The notes beneath the pieces were generated by a model. That model did not search any database, was not told where the DNA came from, and was given only the letters and a program-made list of their open reading frames with translations. This document shows positions 27,715 through 36,267 of a stretch of 64,000 nucleotides of DNA, in pieces (positions within the stretch are counted from its first letter, which is position 1; each line of letters opens with the position of its first letter). The stretch comes from Agrobacterium rubi TR3 = NBRC 13261 (lineage in GTDB: Bacteria > Pseudomonadota > Alphaproteobacteria > Rhizobiales > Rhizobiaceae), in NCBI RefSeq assembly GCF_000739935.1, contig NZ_BBJU01000015.1, positions 62,001-126,000 on the forward strand, read 5' to 3'. The translations under genes and the position numbers were made by a program.

Positions 27715-28551
27715 GTGTCGATTGACGTGCTTTTACTGGTTTTGCTGGGTGCTCTTTTGCATGCCAGCTGGAATGCGCTCGTCAAATCCGGTACGGACAA
27801 GGCGCTGGACGCAACGCTGATCGCCGCGGGTGCCGCGGTCTGCTCCATTCCCTTTCTGCCCTTCGTGCCGCTTCCCGGCATCGCCGCCCTGCCTTTCCTG
27901 CTGGTGTCGGCCGTCCTGCAGTTCACTTATTTCCGTTTGGTCGCAGCGGCCTATACGGCGGGCGATATCGGTCTCGTCTACCCGATCATGCGCGGCGTCG
28001 CGCCATTGATCGTGGCGGCCAGCAGCAACCTGTTTCTGGGCGAAAGCTTGAGCCCTGCCGCGCTCTGCGGCATTGCCGTCATCTCTGCCGGTATTCTCAC
28101 GCTTGCCTTTGAGGCACGCCATGGCGGCAGGCACGCAATTCTGCTGGCGCTTGCCAATTCGGTCTTCATCGCCGGCTACACCTTCGTCGATGGTATCGGC
28201 GCACGGCTCTCGGCAAGCTCCATCTCCTACACCCTGTGGATGTCGCTGATGCCACCGGTACTGCTGTTTACATGGGCGCTGTACAGGCGCGGCTGGGCGC
28301 CGGTTTCCCGCCATGTGCGCAACAACTGGTGGCGTGGGTTGGCGGGTGGCGCAGGCTCGATCATTTCCTATGGTCTGGCACTGTGGGCAATGACGAAAGC
28401 GCCGGTCGCCGTCGTCGCCGCTCTTCGCGAAACCTCCATCCTTTTTGCCGTCATCATCTCCGTTCTCATCCTCAAGGAGAAGGCGAGTATCTGGCGTTAT
28501 GTCGCAGGCGCGATCATCGCTTTGGGCGTGTTGATCATGCGTCTAGGCTGA
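27715..28551 (+). CDS. EamA/DMT-family transporter
   Basis: 278 residues with about ten membrane helices in two EamA repeats (residues 1-135 and 145-278). Each has the late ALxFxxxxVLGE-like segment (SNLFLGESLSP and SVLILKEKASIW). Start GTG at 27715. Such proteins export metabolites or amino acids; the substrate is unknown. It has no operon partners; a TGTGGT/ACCACA inverted repeat follows the stop. Confidence 0.85.
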   Translation: MSIDVLLLVLLGALLHASWNALVKSGTDKALDATLIAAGAAVCSIPFLPFVPLPGIAALPFLLVSAVLQFTYFRLVAAAYTAGDIGLVYPIMRGVAPLIVAASSNLFLGESLSPAALCGIAVISAGILTLAFEARHGGRHAILLALANSVFIAGYTFVDGIGARLSASSISYTLWMSLMPPVLLFTWALYRRGWAPVSRHVRNNWWRGLAGGAGSIISYGLALWAMTKAPVAVVAALRETSILFAVIISVLILKEKASIWRYVAGAIIALGVLIMRLG

Positions 28552-28568
28552 TTTCGAGTGCATTTTAT

Positions 28569-28588
28569 TGTGGTATTATAAAACCACA
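28569..28588. terminator. Weak hairpin after the DMT transporter gene
   Basis: TGTGGT, eight AT-rich bases, ACCACA. It lies 17 bases past the stop codon; a T run is lacking. Confidence 0.35.
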
Positions 28589-28643
28589 TATGTAAGCCAT
28601 TGTTTTCAAATGGCATTTTTTTACGATGCGAATTGACCTGTTA

Positions 28644-28672
28644 TTGACGGGATTTCCTTCACAGCCTATAAG
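28644..28672 (+). promoter_or_regulatory. Promoter of rplM-rpsI
   Basis: TTGACG (28644-28649), 17 bases, TATAAG (28667-28672): a strong housekeeping promoter. It predicts a transcript start near 28679 and a leader of about 120 nt. Confidence 0.75.
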
Positions 28673-28678
28673 CGCGCC

Positions 28679-28800
28679 AGACAGAATTTCCCTGGAAATA
28701 CAGTCATTCCGGCTGAACGCTTGCGATCAGCCTCAAGCAACAAGAAACGCCCGCATGCTTCTACTTTGAAACGTGACGGGTCCTAGAGAAAGTTAAAAGA
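28679..28800 (+). promoter_or_regulatory. 5' leader of the rplM-rpsI mRNA
   Basis: Contains ATTTCC-ct-GGAAAT (28686-28699) and GGCTGA, ten bases, TCAGCC (28711-28732). Ribosomal protein operons are often autoregulated through such leaders; whether L13 or S9 binds here is inference. Confidence 0.3.
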
Positions 28801-29265
28801 ATGTCTACTTTCGTTCAGAAGCCCGCTGAGGTGGAGAAGAAGTGGATCATCATCGACGCCGAAGGCCTCGTTGTTGGTCGCCTCGCCACTGTTGTTGCAA
28901 CCCGCCTGCGCGGTAAGCACAAGGCAACGTACACACCGCACGTTGACGATGGCGATAACGTCATCATCATCAACGCTGAAAAGTGCGTTTTCACCGGCAA
29001 GAAGTATTCCGACAAGAAGTACTACTGGCACACTGGTTACCCAGGTGGCATCAAGGAACGTACCGTTCGCCAGATCATCGAAGGCCGCTTCCCGGAGCGC
29101 GTTCTCGAAAAGGCTATCGAGCGTATGATTCCCCGTGGTCCTCTTGGCCGCCGCCAGATGAAGAACCTCCGCGTTTACGCCGGTTCCAACCATCCGCATG
29201 AAGCACAGCAGCCAGCCGTTCTCGACGTGGCACAGCTGAACAGCAAGAACGTAAGGAGCGCCTGA
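28801..29265 (+). CDS. rplM: 50S ribosomal protein L13
   Basis: 154 residues, normal for alphaproteobacteria. Motifs [33 protein letters not shown] and the conserved [20 protein letters not shown] are present. One of the early assembly proteins of the large subunit. Two bases separate its stop from the rpsI start, so the pair is translated together. Confidence 0.98.
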   Translation: MSTFVQKPAEVEKKWIIIDAEGLVVGRLATVVATRLRGKHKATYTPHVDDGDNVIIINAEKCVFTGKKYSDKKYYWHTGYPGGIKERTVRQIIEGRFPERVLEKAIERMIPRGPLGRRQMKNLRVYAGSNHPHEAQQPAVLDVAQLNSKNVRSA

Positions 29266-29267
29266 TA

Positions 29268-29735
29268 ATGGCCGATCTTTCCTCTCTGAAAGACCTCGCC
29301 CCTGCATCGGAAGCGTCTGCTCCCGTGCACGTCCGCAAGGTTGACACACTCGGCCGCTCCTACGCGACCGGCAAGCGCAAGAACGCCGTTGCCCGCGTAT
29401 GGGTCAAGGCTGGTTCCGGCAAGATCATCATCAACGGTCGCGATTTCTCCACGTATTTCGCACGTCCGGTTCTCCAGATGATCCTGCAGCAGCCTTTGAT
29501 CGCAGCAGCCCGTTCCGGCCAGTTCGATATCATCGCAACTGTTGCTGGTGGCGGTCTTTCCGGCCAGGCCGGTGCTGTTCGTCACGGCGTTTCCAAGGCT
29601 CTCACCTACTTTGAACCAGGCCTTCGCGGCGTGTTGAAGAAGGGTGGCTTCCTGACCCGCGACAGCCGTGTTGTTGAACGTAAGAAGTACGGTAAGGCCA
29701 AGGCTCGCCGTTCGTTCCAGTTCTCCAAGCGCTAA
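29268..29735 (+). CDS. rpsI: 30S ribosomal protein S9
   Basis: 155 residues, ending in the typical [17 protein letters not shown] tail that reaches the P-site t[20 protein letters not shown] marks the conserved core; residues 1-30 are the alphaproteobacterial N-terminal extension. It lies in the rplM operon and is followed by a terminator. Confidence 0.98.
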   Translation: MADLSSLKDLAPASEASAPVHVRKVDTLGRSYATGKRKNAVARVWVKAGSGKIIINGRDFSTYFARPVLQMILQQPLIAAARSGQFDIIATVAGGGLSGQAGAVRHGVSKALTYFEPGLRGVLKKGGFLTRDSRVVERKKYGKAKARRSFQFSKR

Positions 29736-29759
29736 TCGCTTATCGGACGACAAGACATC

Positions 29760-29789
29760 AAAAGGCGGGGCTTCGGCTCCGCCTTTTTC
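29760..29789 (+). terminator. Terminator of rplM-rpsI
   Basis: AAAGGCGGGGC, loop TTCG, GCTCCGCCTTTTT: an 11-bp stem with one mismatch, a stable UUCG loop and a T run. Confidence 0.9.
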
Positions 29790-29806
29790 GTTTGTTGTTT
29801 GCTTTC

Positions 29807-31744
29807 TTAGTTGGTGGTGGCCGCTTTAGCCTGGCCCACTTCGCGCAGAATGCTGTCCACAATCATCGCTGCACCCGCAGTCGTGTAATGGCCTCTGTCT
29901 GCGATATAGGCCACGCCCTCGCGACCGAAGAAGCACATGCCTTGCGCTTCCCTTTTGCAGAAAATCGCCTCTGGCAGCACTTTGCCGAAACTCTCCGGCA
30001 CACCAGCATCCAGCATCGAATAGGCACGGGCCGTGTTGGCCTTGAAATCCGAGTAAGAAAACGGAAAGTCCGGCGTCTTATCGCCCTTGACGATCCGTGC
30101 CGCCATAATGTCGATGACGGGCTTGTCGAAACGAGGGCTGGGATAGACCACAATCACGCGCTTTCCGCTGGCGCGCAATGCTTCAATCGTCTCACGCAGG
30201 TTCTTCGCCATGTCCGGTATGGACGCCTCGTTGGCGGGGTATTCCTTGCCATCGATCTGCATATATCCGGCATTCAGAAAGCTGACCCATGATGCCGAGA
30301 GGATGACGGTGTCGATCTTGCTGTCTTTCAAATACGTCAAGGCGCGCCTGTTGACATCATCGCAAGGGATGGCTCCCTCTTCCCGCGCCATGGAGACGCC
30401 AATGATGGGTGCGCAGAAACCGTGTGTGATTTGCACCAGACCGATGCCTCGGCGTTGCAGCGCTTCTGCCAATGACGGCGCGAATGAAGCGGCAATCGAA
30501 TCGCCCCAAAGGGCGTAAGACGTGGCCGCCTCCGCATTGAAGGTGCATTTCGGATCGGGCACAGGCATATCGCCATCTTCTGCTTGGGCGAGACAGTGAT
30601 CGGTCCACGTGGTGCGTTCGACAAAGCTCTGGACGTCCGGTGACAGCCGGAACGGCAGCCCGTCTTTGAGTGCTCCCCAGAGACCAAAGCTTGTCAGTAC
30701 CAAAGCGAAAGCAACGGTGGCACCGATCAAGCGACGAAGACCAATCCCTCCGCGCCGGAAGGGCTGCTCGACAAACCGCCAGCTCAGGGCCGACAGCATC
30801 AGGACAAGAACGATCAGACAGCACATCACCCAAGTCGACGGTTCTTCAATGCTTCTGATCCGCCAGAAGGCAAACACCGGCTGGTGCCAGAGATAGGCGC
30901 TGAAACTGACGCGTCCTACCCAGACCAGAGGCGACAGCGACAGGATGCGGCCAGCGAATGTCTCGCTGGAGGCGAACAGCAGAAAGATGCAAGCGCCGAG
31001 AACCGGCAACAACGCGACAAGCGAGGGTGTGCGTGTGATGGGATCGAACAGGAGGATGGCAGCGAGAACCATTGCGATCCCCGCCAGTGCCGCAGGACCA
31101 TTGATGGCTCGCACTCGTCCGCTCACGTAAAATGCGCAGATTGCCCCTGCCAGAATTTCCCAGGCGCGAGTGGGCAGGAGGTAGTAATTGGCCGATGGAA
31201 AATACCAGGAGCCGATCTCGCTGCCGATGAGACTGGCGACGGCCACGGCAAGAACGATCCTGAAGATCGTTTTGATTTTCAGCGGCAGCAAAAACAGCAA
31301 AGGGAAGAGCAGATAGAATTGCTCTTCAACGCCCATGCTCCATGTGTGGAGCAACGGCACATCGGTAGAATCGGGTGCGAAATAGTCGGTTTTCCTGAGA
31401 AAATAGATATTGGAAACCGACAATGTCGCGGTCACCAGGCTTTTGGAAAAGGCTTCATAGGCATCCGGCAGGAGCCATATCCAGGCGGCAGGGACCGTGC
31501 AGAGCAGAACGAAAAACAGCGCCGGCAATATTCTGCGTGCGCGGCGCTGGTAAAAGCCGATGAGGGAGAAACGCCCCTTCGCCCGCTCGTCTAGAATAAT
31601 GATGGTTATCAAGTAGCCGGTGATGACGAAGAAGACATCGACGCCGATGAAGCCGCCACCCAAAAATGGCAGATCGGCATGTGCAAACATGACGCCGAGG
31701 ACAGCAACAGCGCGCAGACCATCGATTTCCGGTCTATACTTCAT
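29807..31744 (-). CDS. OafA/YrhL-type acyltransferase with C-terminal SGNH domain
   Basis: 645 residues. Residues 1-345 form the ten-helix acyltransferase_3 domain, starting YRPEIDGLRAVAVLGVM and with the conserved His in THTWSMGVEEQFYLL-like sequence (HTWSMGVEEQFY). Residues about 380-640 are a periplasmic SGNH domain, with nucleophile Ser in LWGDSIA and DxxH in DRGHYT. Such two-domain proteins move acetyl groups across the membrane and attach them to surface polysaccharides, lipopolysaccharide or peptidoglycan. No polysaccharide cluster is directly adjacent, but export genes lie 4 kb away. Confidence 0.9.
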   Translation of the reverse strand: MKYRPEIDGLRAVAVLGVMFAHADLPFLGGGFIGVDVFFVITGYLITIIILDERAKGRFSLIGFYQRRARRILPALFFVLLCTVPAAWIWLLPDAYEAFSKSLVTATLSVSNIYFLRKTDYFAPDSTDVPLLHTWSMGVEEQFYLLFPLLFLLPLKIKTIFRIVLAVAVASLIGSEIGSWYFPSANYYLLPTRAWEILAGAICAFYVSGRVRAINGPAALAGIAMVLAAILLFDPITRTPSLVALLPVLGACIFLLFASSETFAGRILSLSPLVWVGRVSFSAYLWHQPVFAFWRIRSIEEPSTWVMCCLIVLVLMLSALSWRFVEQPFRRGGIGLRRLIGATVAFALVLTSFGLWGALKDGLPFRLSPDVQSFVERTTWTDHCLAQAEDGDMPVPDPKCTFNAEAATSYALWGDSIAASFAPSLAEALQRRGIGLVQITHGFCAPIIGVSMAREEGAIPCDDVNRRALTYLKDSKIDTVILSASWVSFLNAGYMQIDGKEYPANEASIPDMAKNLRETIEALRASGKRVIVVYPSPRFDKPVIDIMAARIVKGDKTPDFPFSYSDFKANTARAYSMLDAGVPESFGKVLPEAIFCKREAQGMCFFGREGVAYIADRGHYTTAGAAMIVDSILREVGQAKAATTN

Positions 31745-32061
31745 GGTCGTCCAAGGGGTGGCAGGGTTGAGAAAGCACGCCGACGCACCGGTTCGGTCAC
31801 GTAACTTACAGACGAACAGATTATATCCAACACCTTAATGTGGTGTTGAGGATGAAAGCTCTTCAGGGATTGCGACATTACCACACCATCGAAAACCATC
31901 CATCGCATCGATGTCACCGCATTGCCGCGGCGGCGGTTGCGCTGTATATGCTGGGTACGCGCGCAGAACGACGTGCGAAAGCCAGTTCACACATTGAGTC
32001 CGGGCGTTAGCAAATCGAATCCGCGTGTTATCGTAACCTATTGAACAAGCAGGATAAGGAC
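31745..32061. other. Divergent intergenic region upstream of argC
   Basis: About 315 bases. A 7-bp inverted repeat CAACACC/GGTGTTG (31828-31848) lies nearer the acyltransferase start. Nothing else is recognised. Confidence 0.45.
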
Positions 32062-32988
32062 ATGGCAGCGAAAATCTTCATCGATGGCGAACACGGCACG
32101 ACGGGCTTGCAAATCCGCACGCGCCTCGCCGACCGCCGCGATATCGAACTGCTGTCCATTCCCGAGGCAGAGCGTCGCAACGCCGCCATGCGCGAAGACA
32201 TGCTGAACAATGCCGACATCTCCATCCTGTGCCTTCCCGACGATGCGTCGAAGGAAGCCGTCGCGATGGTATCCGGCAACAACAATATCAGCATCATCGA
32301 CACATCGACGGCCTTCCGCATCCATCCCGAATGGGCCTATGGCTTTGCCGAAATGGACAAGGCCCAGGCCGAGAAGGTGCGCTCTGCCCGTTTCGTGGCA
32401 AACCCCGGCTGCTACCCGACTGGCGCCATCGGCCTCATCAGGCCGTTGCGCAATGCTGGCATCTTGCCGGATGGCTACCCTGTCGCGGTCAATGCTGTCT
32501 CCGGCTACACCGGTGGCGGCAAGCAGATGATCGCACAGATGGAAGACCCAAGCCGTGATGACGCCATCAGCGCCAACAACTTTCTCTATGGCCTGACGCT
32601 GAAGCACAAGCACGTTCCGGAAATGAAAATCCACGGTCAGCTTGATCGCGCGCCTTTGTTTTCACCCTCCGTCGGCCGGTTCCCGCAGGGCATGATCGTC
32701 CAGGTGCCGCTGTTCCTGGGTGATCTGGCGGAAGGCACGACGGTCAAATCCGTCCATGATGCGCTTGTCGAGCATTATGCCGGACAGACCATCGTGCAGG
32801 TCGTGCCGCTCGAAGACAGCAAATCGCTGTCGCGCATCGATGCGGAAGAGCTGGTCAATCAGGATACGATGAAGCTGTTCGTGTTCGGCAGCGACGAGCA
32901 CATCAATCTCGTCGCGGTTCTCGACAATCTCGGCAAGGGCGCATCCGGCGCTGCCGTCCAGAACATGGAACTCATGCTCTCGGCATGA
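32062..32988 (+). CDS. argC: N-acetyl-gamma-glutamyl-phosphate reductase
   Basis: 308 residues from ATG at 32062, with AGGA seven bases upstream; a TTG at 32041 would add seven residues. It is the short type 2 Arg[12 protein letters not shown] nucleotide loop, catalytic Cys117 in NPGCYPTG, and LKHKHVPEM. It reduces N-acetylglutamyl phosphate to the semialdehyde in arginine synthesis. The gene stands alone, followed by a terminator. Confidence 0.95.
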   Translation: MAAKIFIDGEHGTTGLQIRTRLADRRDIELLSIPEAERRNAAMREDMLNNADISILCLPDDASKEAVAMVSGNNNISIIDTSTAFRIHPEWAYGFAEMDKAQAEKVRSARFVANPGCYPTGAIGLIRPLRNAGILPDGYPVAVNAVSGYTGGGKQMIAQMEDPSRDDAISANNFLYGLTLKHKHVPEMKIHGQLDRAPLFSPSVGRFPQGMIVQVPLFLGDLAEGTTVKSVHDALVEHYAGQTIVQVVPLEDSKSLSRIDAEELVNQDTMKLFVFGSDEHINLVAVLDNLGKGASGAAVQNMELMLSA

Positions 32989-33010
32989 GGGGTGATCCAT
33001 AGTGGTTTTC

Positions 33011-33043
33011 AAGGCGGTGGAGTTTCTCCTCCGCCTTTTTTAT
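33011..33043 (+). terminator. Terminator of argC
   Basis: AAGGCGGTGGAG and CTCCTCCGCCTT pair with one mismatch around a short T-rich loop, followed by a run of Ts. It lies 22 bases after argC. Confidence 0.85.
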
Positions 33044-33060
33044 TGCCGTCTTCGGGGGCG

Positions 33061-34179
33061 TTAGTGCCTGCTTTCAGCAGCGCTCGGCAGCGGATATTCC
33101 CCGATAAACCCGCGCCAGTGGGCGATTGCGAAAGCCAGCACCAGCAGCGCCATACCCTGGTGTGCGAGAGCAACGTGGATATCCACATGCATCAGAAGGG
33201 TGGTGATGCCGAGTGTCGCCTGAATGCAGATGAGCGCGAAAAACAGGATGGAACGACGTGCGTGCGGTGTGTTCGGCAATGTGCGCGCCATGTTGATCAT
33301 GTGCCACAGCGTCGTGGCAAGAAGCACATATGCGCCCAGCCGGTGCACGAACTGCACGGTCTTGGGATTTTCGAACAGATTGATCCACCAGGGTTGCTGG
33401 AGGAAGAGATCGCCGGGGATTAGTGCGCCATCCATCAGCGGCCATGTGTTGTAGGACAGGCCAGCATTCAGACCCGCCACCAGCGCACCGAGATAGATCT
33501 GGACAAGACAGAGGATGGCCAGGAGGGCGGCGACACCCCTGCCCCGCTGCTCGTTGGCGGCCTGTGGAGAGTGAAGCGAGAGCCCGCGCAATATCCACAT
33601 ACAGCCCGCAAAAATCAGGCAAGCAATCGTCAGATGGGTGGCCAGGCGGTATTGCGACACATCGGTGCGGTTGACCAGGCCTGAAGAGACCATCCACCAG
33701 CCGACGAAACCTTGAAACCCGCCCAGCGCCAACAGGCCGACCAGTGGCAGTTTCAGACGCTTTTCGATTCGCCCCGTGATCCAGAAGTAGGCGAGCGGCA
33801 GCGCGAAGATCAGGCCGATTGCACGTGCAATCAGCCGATGCGCCCATTCCCACCAGAAGATGGTCTTGAACTCGCTGAGCGACATGCCCTTGTTGATTTC
33901 CTGATATTGCGGAATGCGCTTGTAGAGCTGGAACTCTTCTTCCCATTCGGCAGCGGACAGAGGCGGAACTGCACCATGGATCGGCTTCCACTCGGTAATG
34001 GACAAGCCTGATTCCGTCAGACGCGTCGCGCCACCGACCAGCACGAGACAGAACAGCGTAAACAGCACGACGCGCAGCCAGATGCGCAACAGGCGGCGGT
34101 TCTTTTCCTGCGTTGTCAGCGCCGCGGGGCGGCCCTGCTCGACAGAGGTTTCAGCCTTACCCACCGTGTTCGTTTGCAT
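33061..34179 (-). CDS. ctaA: Heme A synthase (CtaA/Cox15)
   Basis: 372 residues from ATG at 34179; the longer frame adds 19 residues without family likeness. Eight membrane helices. Conserved haem-ligand His residues occur in WWEWAHRLIARAIGL, RLATHLTIA, FVHRLGAYV and ALAHQGMALL. LVGGATRLTESGLSITEW is the Cox15 signature. It hydroxylates and oxidises haem O to haem A for aa3 oxidase in the inner membrane. Confidence 0.95.
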   Translation of the reverse strand: MQTNTVGKAETSVEQGRPAALTTQEKNRRLLRIWLRVVLFTLFCLVLVGGATRLTESGLSITEWKPIHGAVPPLSAAEWEEEFQLYKRIPQYQEINKGMSLSEFKTIFWWEWAHRLIARAIGLIFALPLAYFWITGRIEKRLKLPLVGLLALGGFQGFVGWWMVSSGLVNRTDVSQYRLATHLTIACLIFAGCMWILRGLSLHSPQAANEQRGRGVAALLAILCLVQIYLGALVAGLNAGLSYNTWPLMDGALIPGDLFLQQPWWINLFENPKTVQFVHRLGAYVLLATTLWHMINMARTLPNTPHARRSILFFALICIQATLGITTLLMHVDIHVALAHQGMALLVLAFAIAHWRGFIGEYPLPSAAESRH

Positions 34180-34327
34180 TCCTGACACTCCACAAGTCTT
34201 ATGCTTTGGTTTGCAACAACGAAACGTGCAAAACAAGCCCTTATGCCCCGGTGTCCGGCCTTAAAGCTTTGCGGCATGGGGTCGCGGCTGTATAGTGATC
34301 CAACACATTCAGCAGACGGAAAACCGC

Positions 34328-34540
34328 ATGCCCACGCGCCTGAAATCATTCATCGGAACCATCGTCATCATCTGTCTGGTGGTGCTTTACGCCGTGGTCG
34401 CGACATCCTTTGCCACAGCTGCATTGGCCGCGCAGCCATGGTGGGTGCATCTGGCGTACTTCTCGATTTCCGGCCTGTTGTGGATATTGCCAACTATGTT
34501 CATCATCAAATGGATGGCCGGACCGAAGCAGCAGAAATAG
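34328..34540 (+). CDS. DUF2842 small membrane protein
   Basis: 70 residues from ATG at 34328. Two membrane helices (about residues 8-30 and 38-60), with the family pattern QPWWVHLAYFSISGLLWILP and KWM at the end. It is divergent from ctaA and common at this place in rhizobia as far as I recall. Function unknown. Confidence 0.85.
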   Translation: MPTRLKSFIGTIVIICLVVLYAVVATSFATAALAAQPWWVHLAYFSISGLLWILPTMFIIKWMAGPKQQK

Positions 34541-34542
34541 AC

Positions 34543-35214
34543 CTATGACGCGCTTCGCTTGGGCGTTGGATCGGTCATCACCATCACATCCGGGTAGCCC
34601 ATGGCGCGAAGCGCTGCCAGCGTCGGTTCTGCCATGGCCTCATCCGGCGATGACAGGACGATATCTGCGTCCACGTATTTCAGCAGCGTCGTCACACCCT
34701 CGATATCGGATGCACCGAACTCCAGCAGAAGAGTGTCGTAGGTATCCGCCAGCGCATGCAGTACCATGGTCAGGCGCTCAATGATTTTCACCGCCTGTAC
34801 GGGCTGGGCGAGGCCCTGCGGCACGATGTGAGCGTTGGAAAGTCTGTCGTGATGGATGGTCTCGCCGAAGGCGGTTTCGCCGAAGAGCAAATCGGAAAGT
34901 CCCGGAAGGCCTGCCTGCGGTGACATCAACCGCGTCGGGCAGCCCGACACCGTCATATCCACCAGCACGATGGAACGTCCAAGCTCGGCCATGGAGCGTG
35001 CCAGCATCACCGTTGCCGTGGAACCATCATCGCCGCTGGGCGACAGGAATGCGACGGCCGGTTTTGCGCCACGCATGGAGAGAAAATCCGCGACGTCGCT
35101 TACCGGAAGACTGAAGCGCTCCTGGGACGTGATGTCGATGTCATCTGGACGAGACGTGTTGTCTTTCAAGTGATTTCTCAATGTGTTGGCGCCACGGCAA
35201 ATTGCTTGATCCAC
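34543..35214 (-). CDS. ATPase-like protein related to polysaccharide co-polymerase kinases, degenerate P-loop
   Basis: 223 residues with a GTG start. It has the overall order of a ParA/MinD or Wzc-type cytosolic domain: a strand AVAFLSPSGDDGSTATVMLARSMAELGRSIVLVDM, then GLSDLLFGE, and a second strand YDTLLLEFGAS. Walker A is degenerate: SPSGDDGST lacks the Lys of GxxxxGK[ST], so ATP hydrolysis is doubtful. There is no membrane part and no Tyr-rich tail. It lies divergent from a Wza-like export gene, which suggests a regulatory or scaffold partner. Could alternatively be a CpaE/MinD-like pseudo-ATPase. Confidence 0.65.
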   Translation of the reverse strand: MDQAICRGANTLRNHLKDNTSRPDDIDITSQERFSLPVSDVADFLSMRGAKPAVAFLSPSGDDGSTATVMLARSMAELGRSIVLVDMTVSGCPTRLMSPQAGLPGLSDLLFGETAFGETIHHDRLSNAHIVPQGLAQPVQAVKIIERLTMVLHALADTYDTLLLEFGASDIEGVTTLLKYVDADIVLSSPDEAMAEPTLAALRAMGYPDVMVMTDPTPKRSAS

Positions 35215-35364
35215 AGCAACTGTACGATTTCCCGGTAACGCAAGCGTTAAGCTTAGAGATCACCACCCGGATTACGCATGATTGAGAAATGAATCTCCAC
35301 CTGTTTACGGTGCATTAACCATAAGGAGGGGATAACGGCATGAAGAAATGTATTTGGAGCAAGA

Positions 35365-35943
35365 TTGCGGATGACGTTCGCTGCCCCACGTTTGATATCC
35401 GCATTGATCGTTGCTTTGGCAACGACGCTTGCAGGTTGTTCTGCGTACAAGCCGGCACCGCGCGCCTTTAACGAGGCAGCGCTTCAACCCTATCACCTCG
35501 ATAGTGGAGACCGTCTGCGCGTCAACGTCTTCGACCAGAACGGCCTGACAAACACCTACACCATCGACCAGGCTGGCTACGTCGCCTTCCCACTCGTTGG
35601 CCAGGTGGCGGCACGCGGCAAGACCGTTGCTCAACTCGAAGCGGGTATCGCCCAGAAGCTGCGCCAGGGCTTCCTCAAGAACCCCGACGTGACGATCGAG
35701 ATCGATCGCTACCGCCCGGTCTTCGTGATGGGTGAAGTCGGCAGACCTGGCCAGTATTCCTATGTTCCCGGCATGACGGCCCAAAACGCCATTGCCATCG
35801 CCGGTGGCTTCACACCCCGCGCCAATCAGCGCGACGTGGACGTCACCCGAAAAATCAACGCCGAAGTGCTGACGGGCCGAATCATTATTTCGGGGCCGGT
35901 CATCGCAGGCGACACCATCTATGTTCGAGAACGCTTCTTCTAA
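35365..35943 (+). CDS. Wza-like polysaccharide export lipoprotein
   Basis: 192 residues. N-terminal lipoprotein signal with lipobox LAGC, then the Poly_export domain (LDSGDRLRVNVFDQNGLTNTY, DQAGYVAFPLVGQV) and an SLBB domain (FVMGEVGRPGQYSYVPGMT). It forms an outer-membrane/periplasmic export channel. Start TTG at 35365 has GGAG five bases upstream; ATG at 35371 is the alternative. A strong ribosome site plus ATG at 35340 is in another frame. The WcaJ-like gene follows, so the pair looks like part of a capsule or adhesin pathway. The A. tumefaciens unipolar polysaccharide (upp) locus has comparable proteins, but I cannot confirm identity. Confidence 0.88.
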   Translation: MRMTFAAPRLISALIVALATTLAGCSAYKPAPRAFNEAALQPYHLDSGDRLRVNVFDQNGLTNTYTIDQAGYVAFPLVGQVAARGKTVAQLEAGIAQKLRQGFLKNPDVTIEIDRYRPVFVMGEVGRPGQYSYVPGMTAQNAIAIAGGFTPRANQRDVDVTRKINAEVLTGRIIISGPVIAGDTIYVRERFF

Positions 35944-36267
35944 ACCCATCTGCAGGCTTGCCTGACAGACGCGGTTCACTCAAGAGGCAATCACACGAAA
36001 AAATATGGTCTGGAATGGAAACGACCTTGTGGTTTCCAGCCGACTGACAGTTGCGGGTAAACAGGTATTGCGTATCCCGCCCCCCTCATCTGCTCGACCG
36101 GAAAAGCCCGGTCTGAGGAACTCATGTGTCGCGGTAGCGTTTTTACGGCGCCAGATCGCGGGACATATGCTAGAGCAGTGGCAACCAATGCGATGACGTT
36201 GACATAAAGGATTTATTAGTAAATCCTTTAGTAACCTACCCTTCATTGGAGGCTTCGGAAAGACACG
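35944..36267. other. Intergenic region before the sugar transferase gene
   Basis: 324 bases, no gene supported. It includes TTATTAGTAAATCC-like AT-rich DNA near 36212 and GGAGG at 36248-36252, which is 15 bases upstream of the next ATG. A separate promoter for the transferase is likely. Confidence 0.4.
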
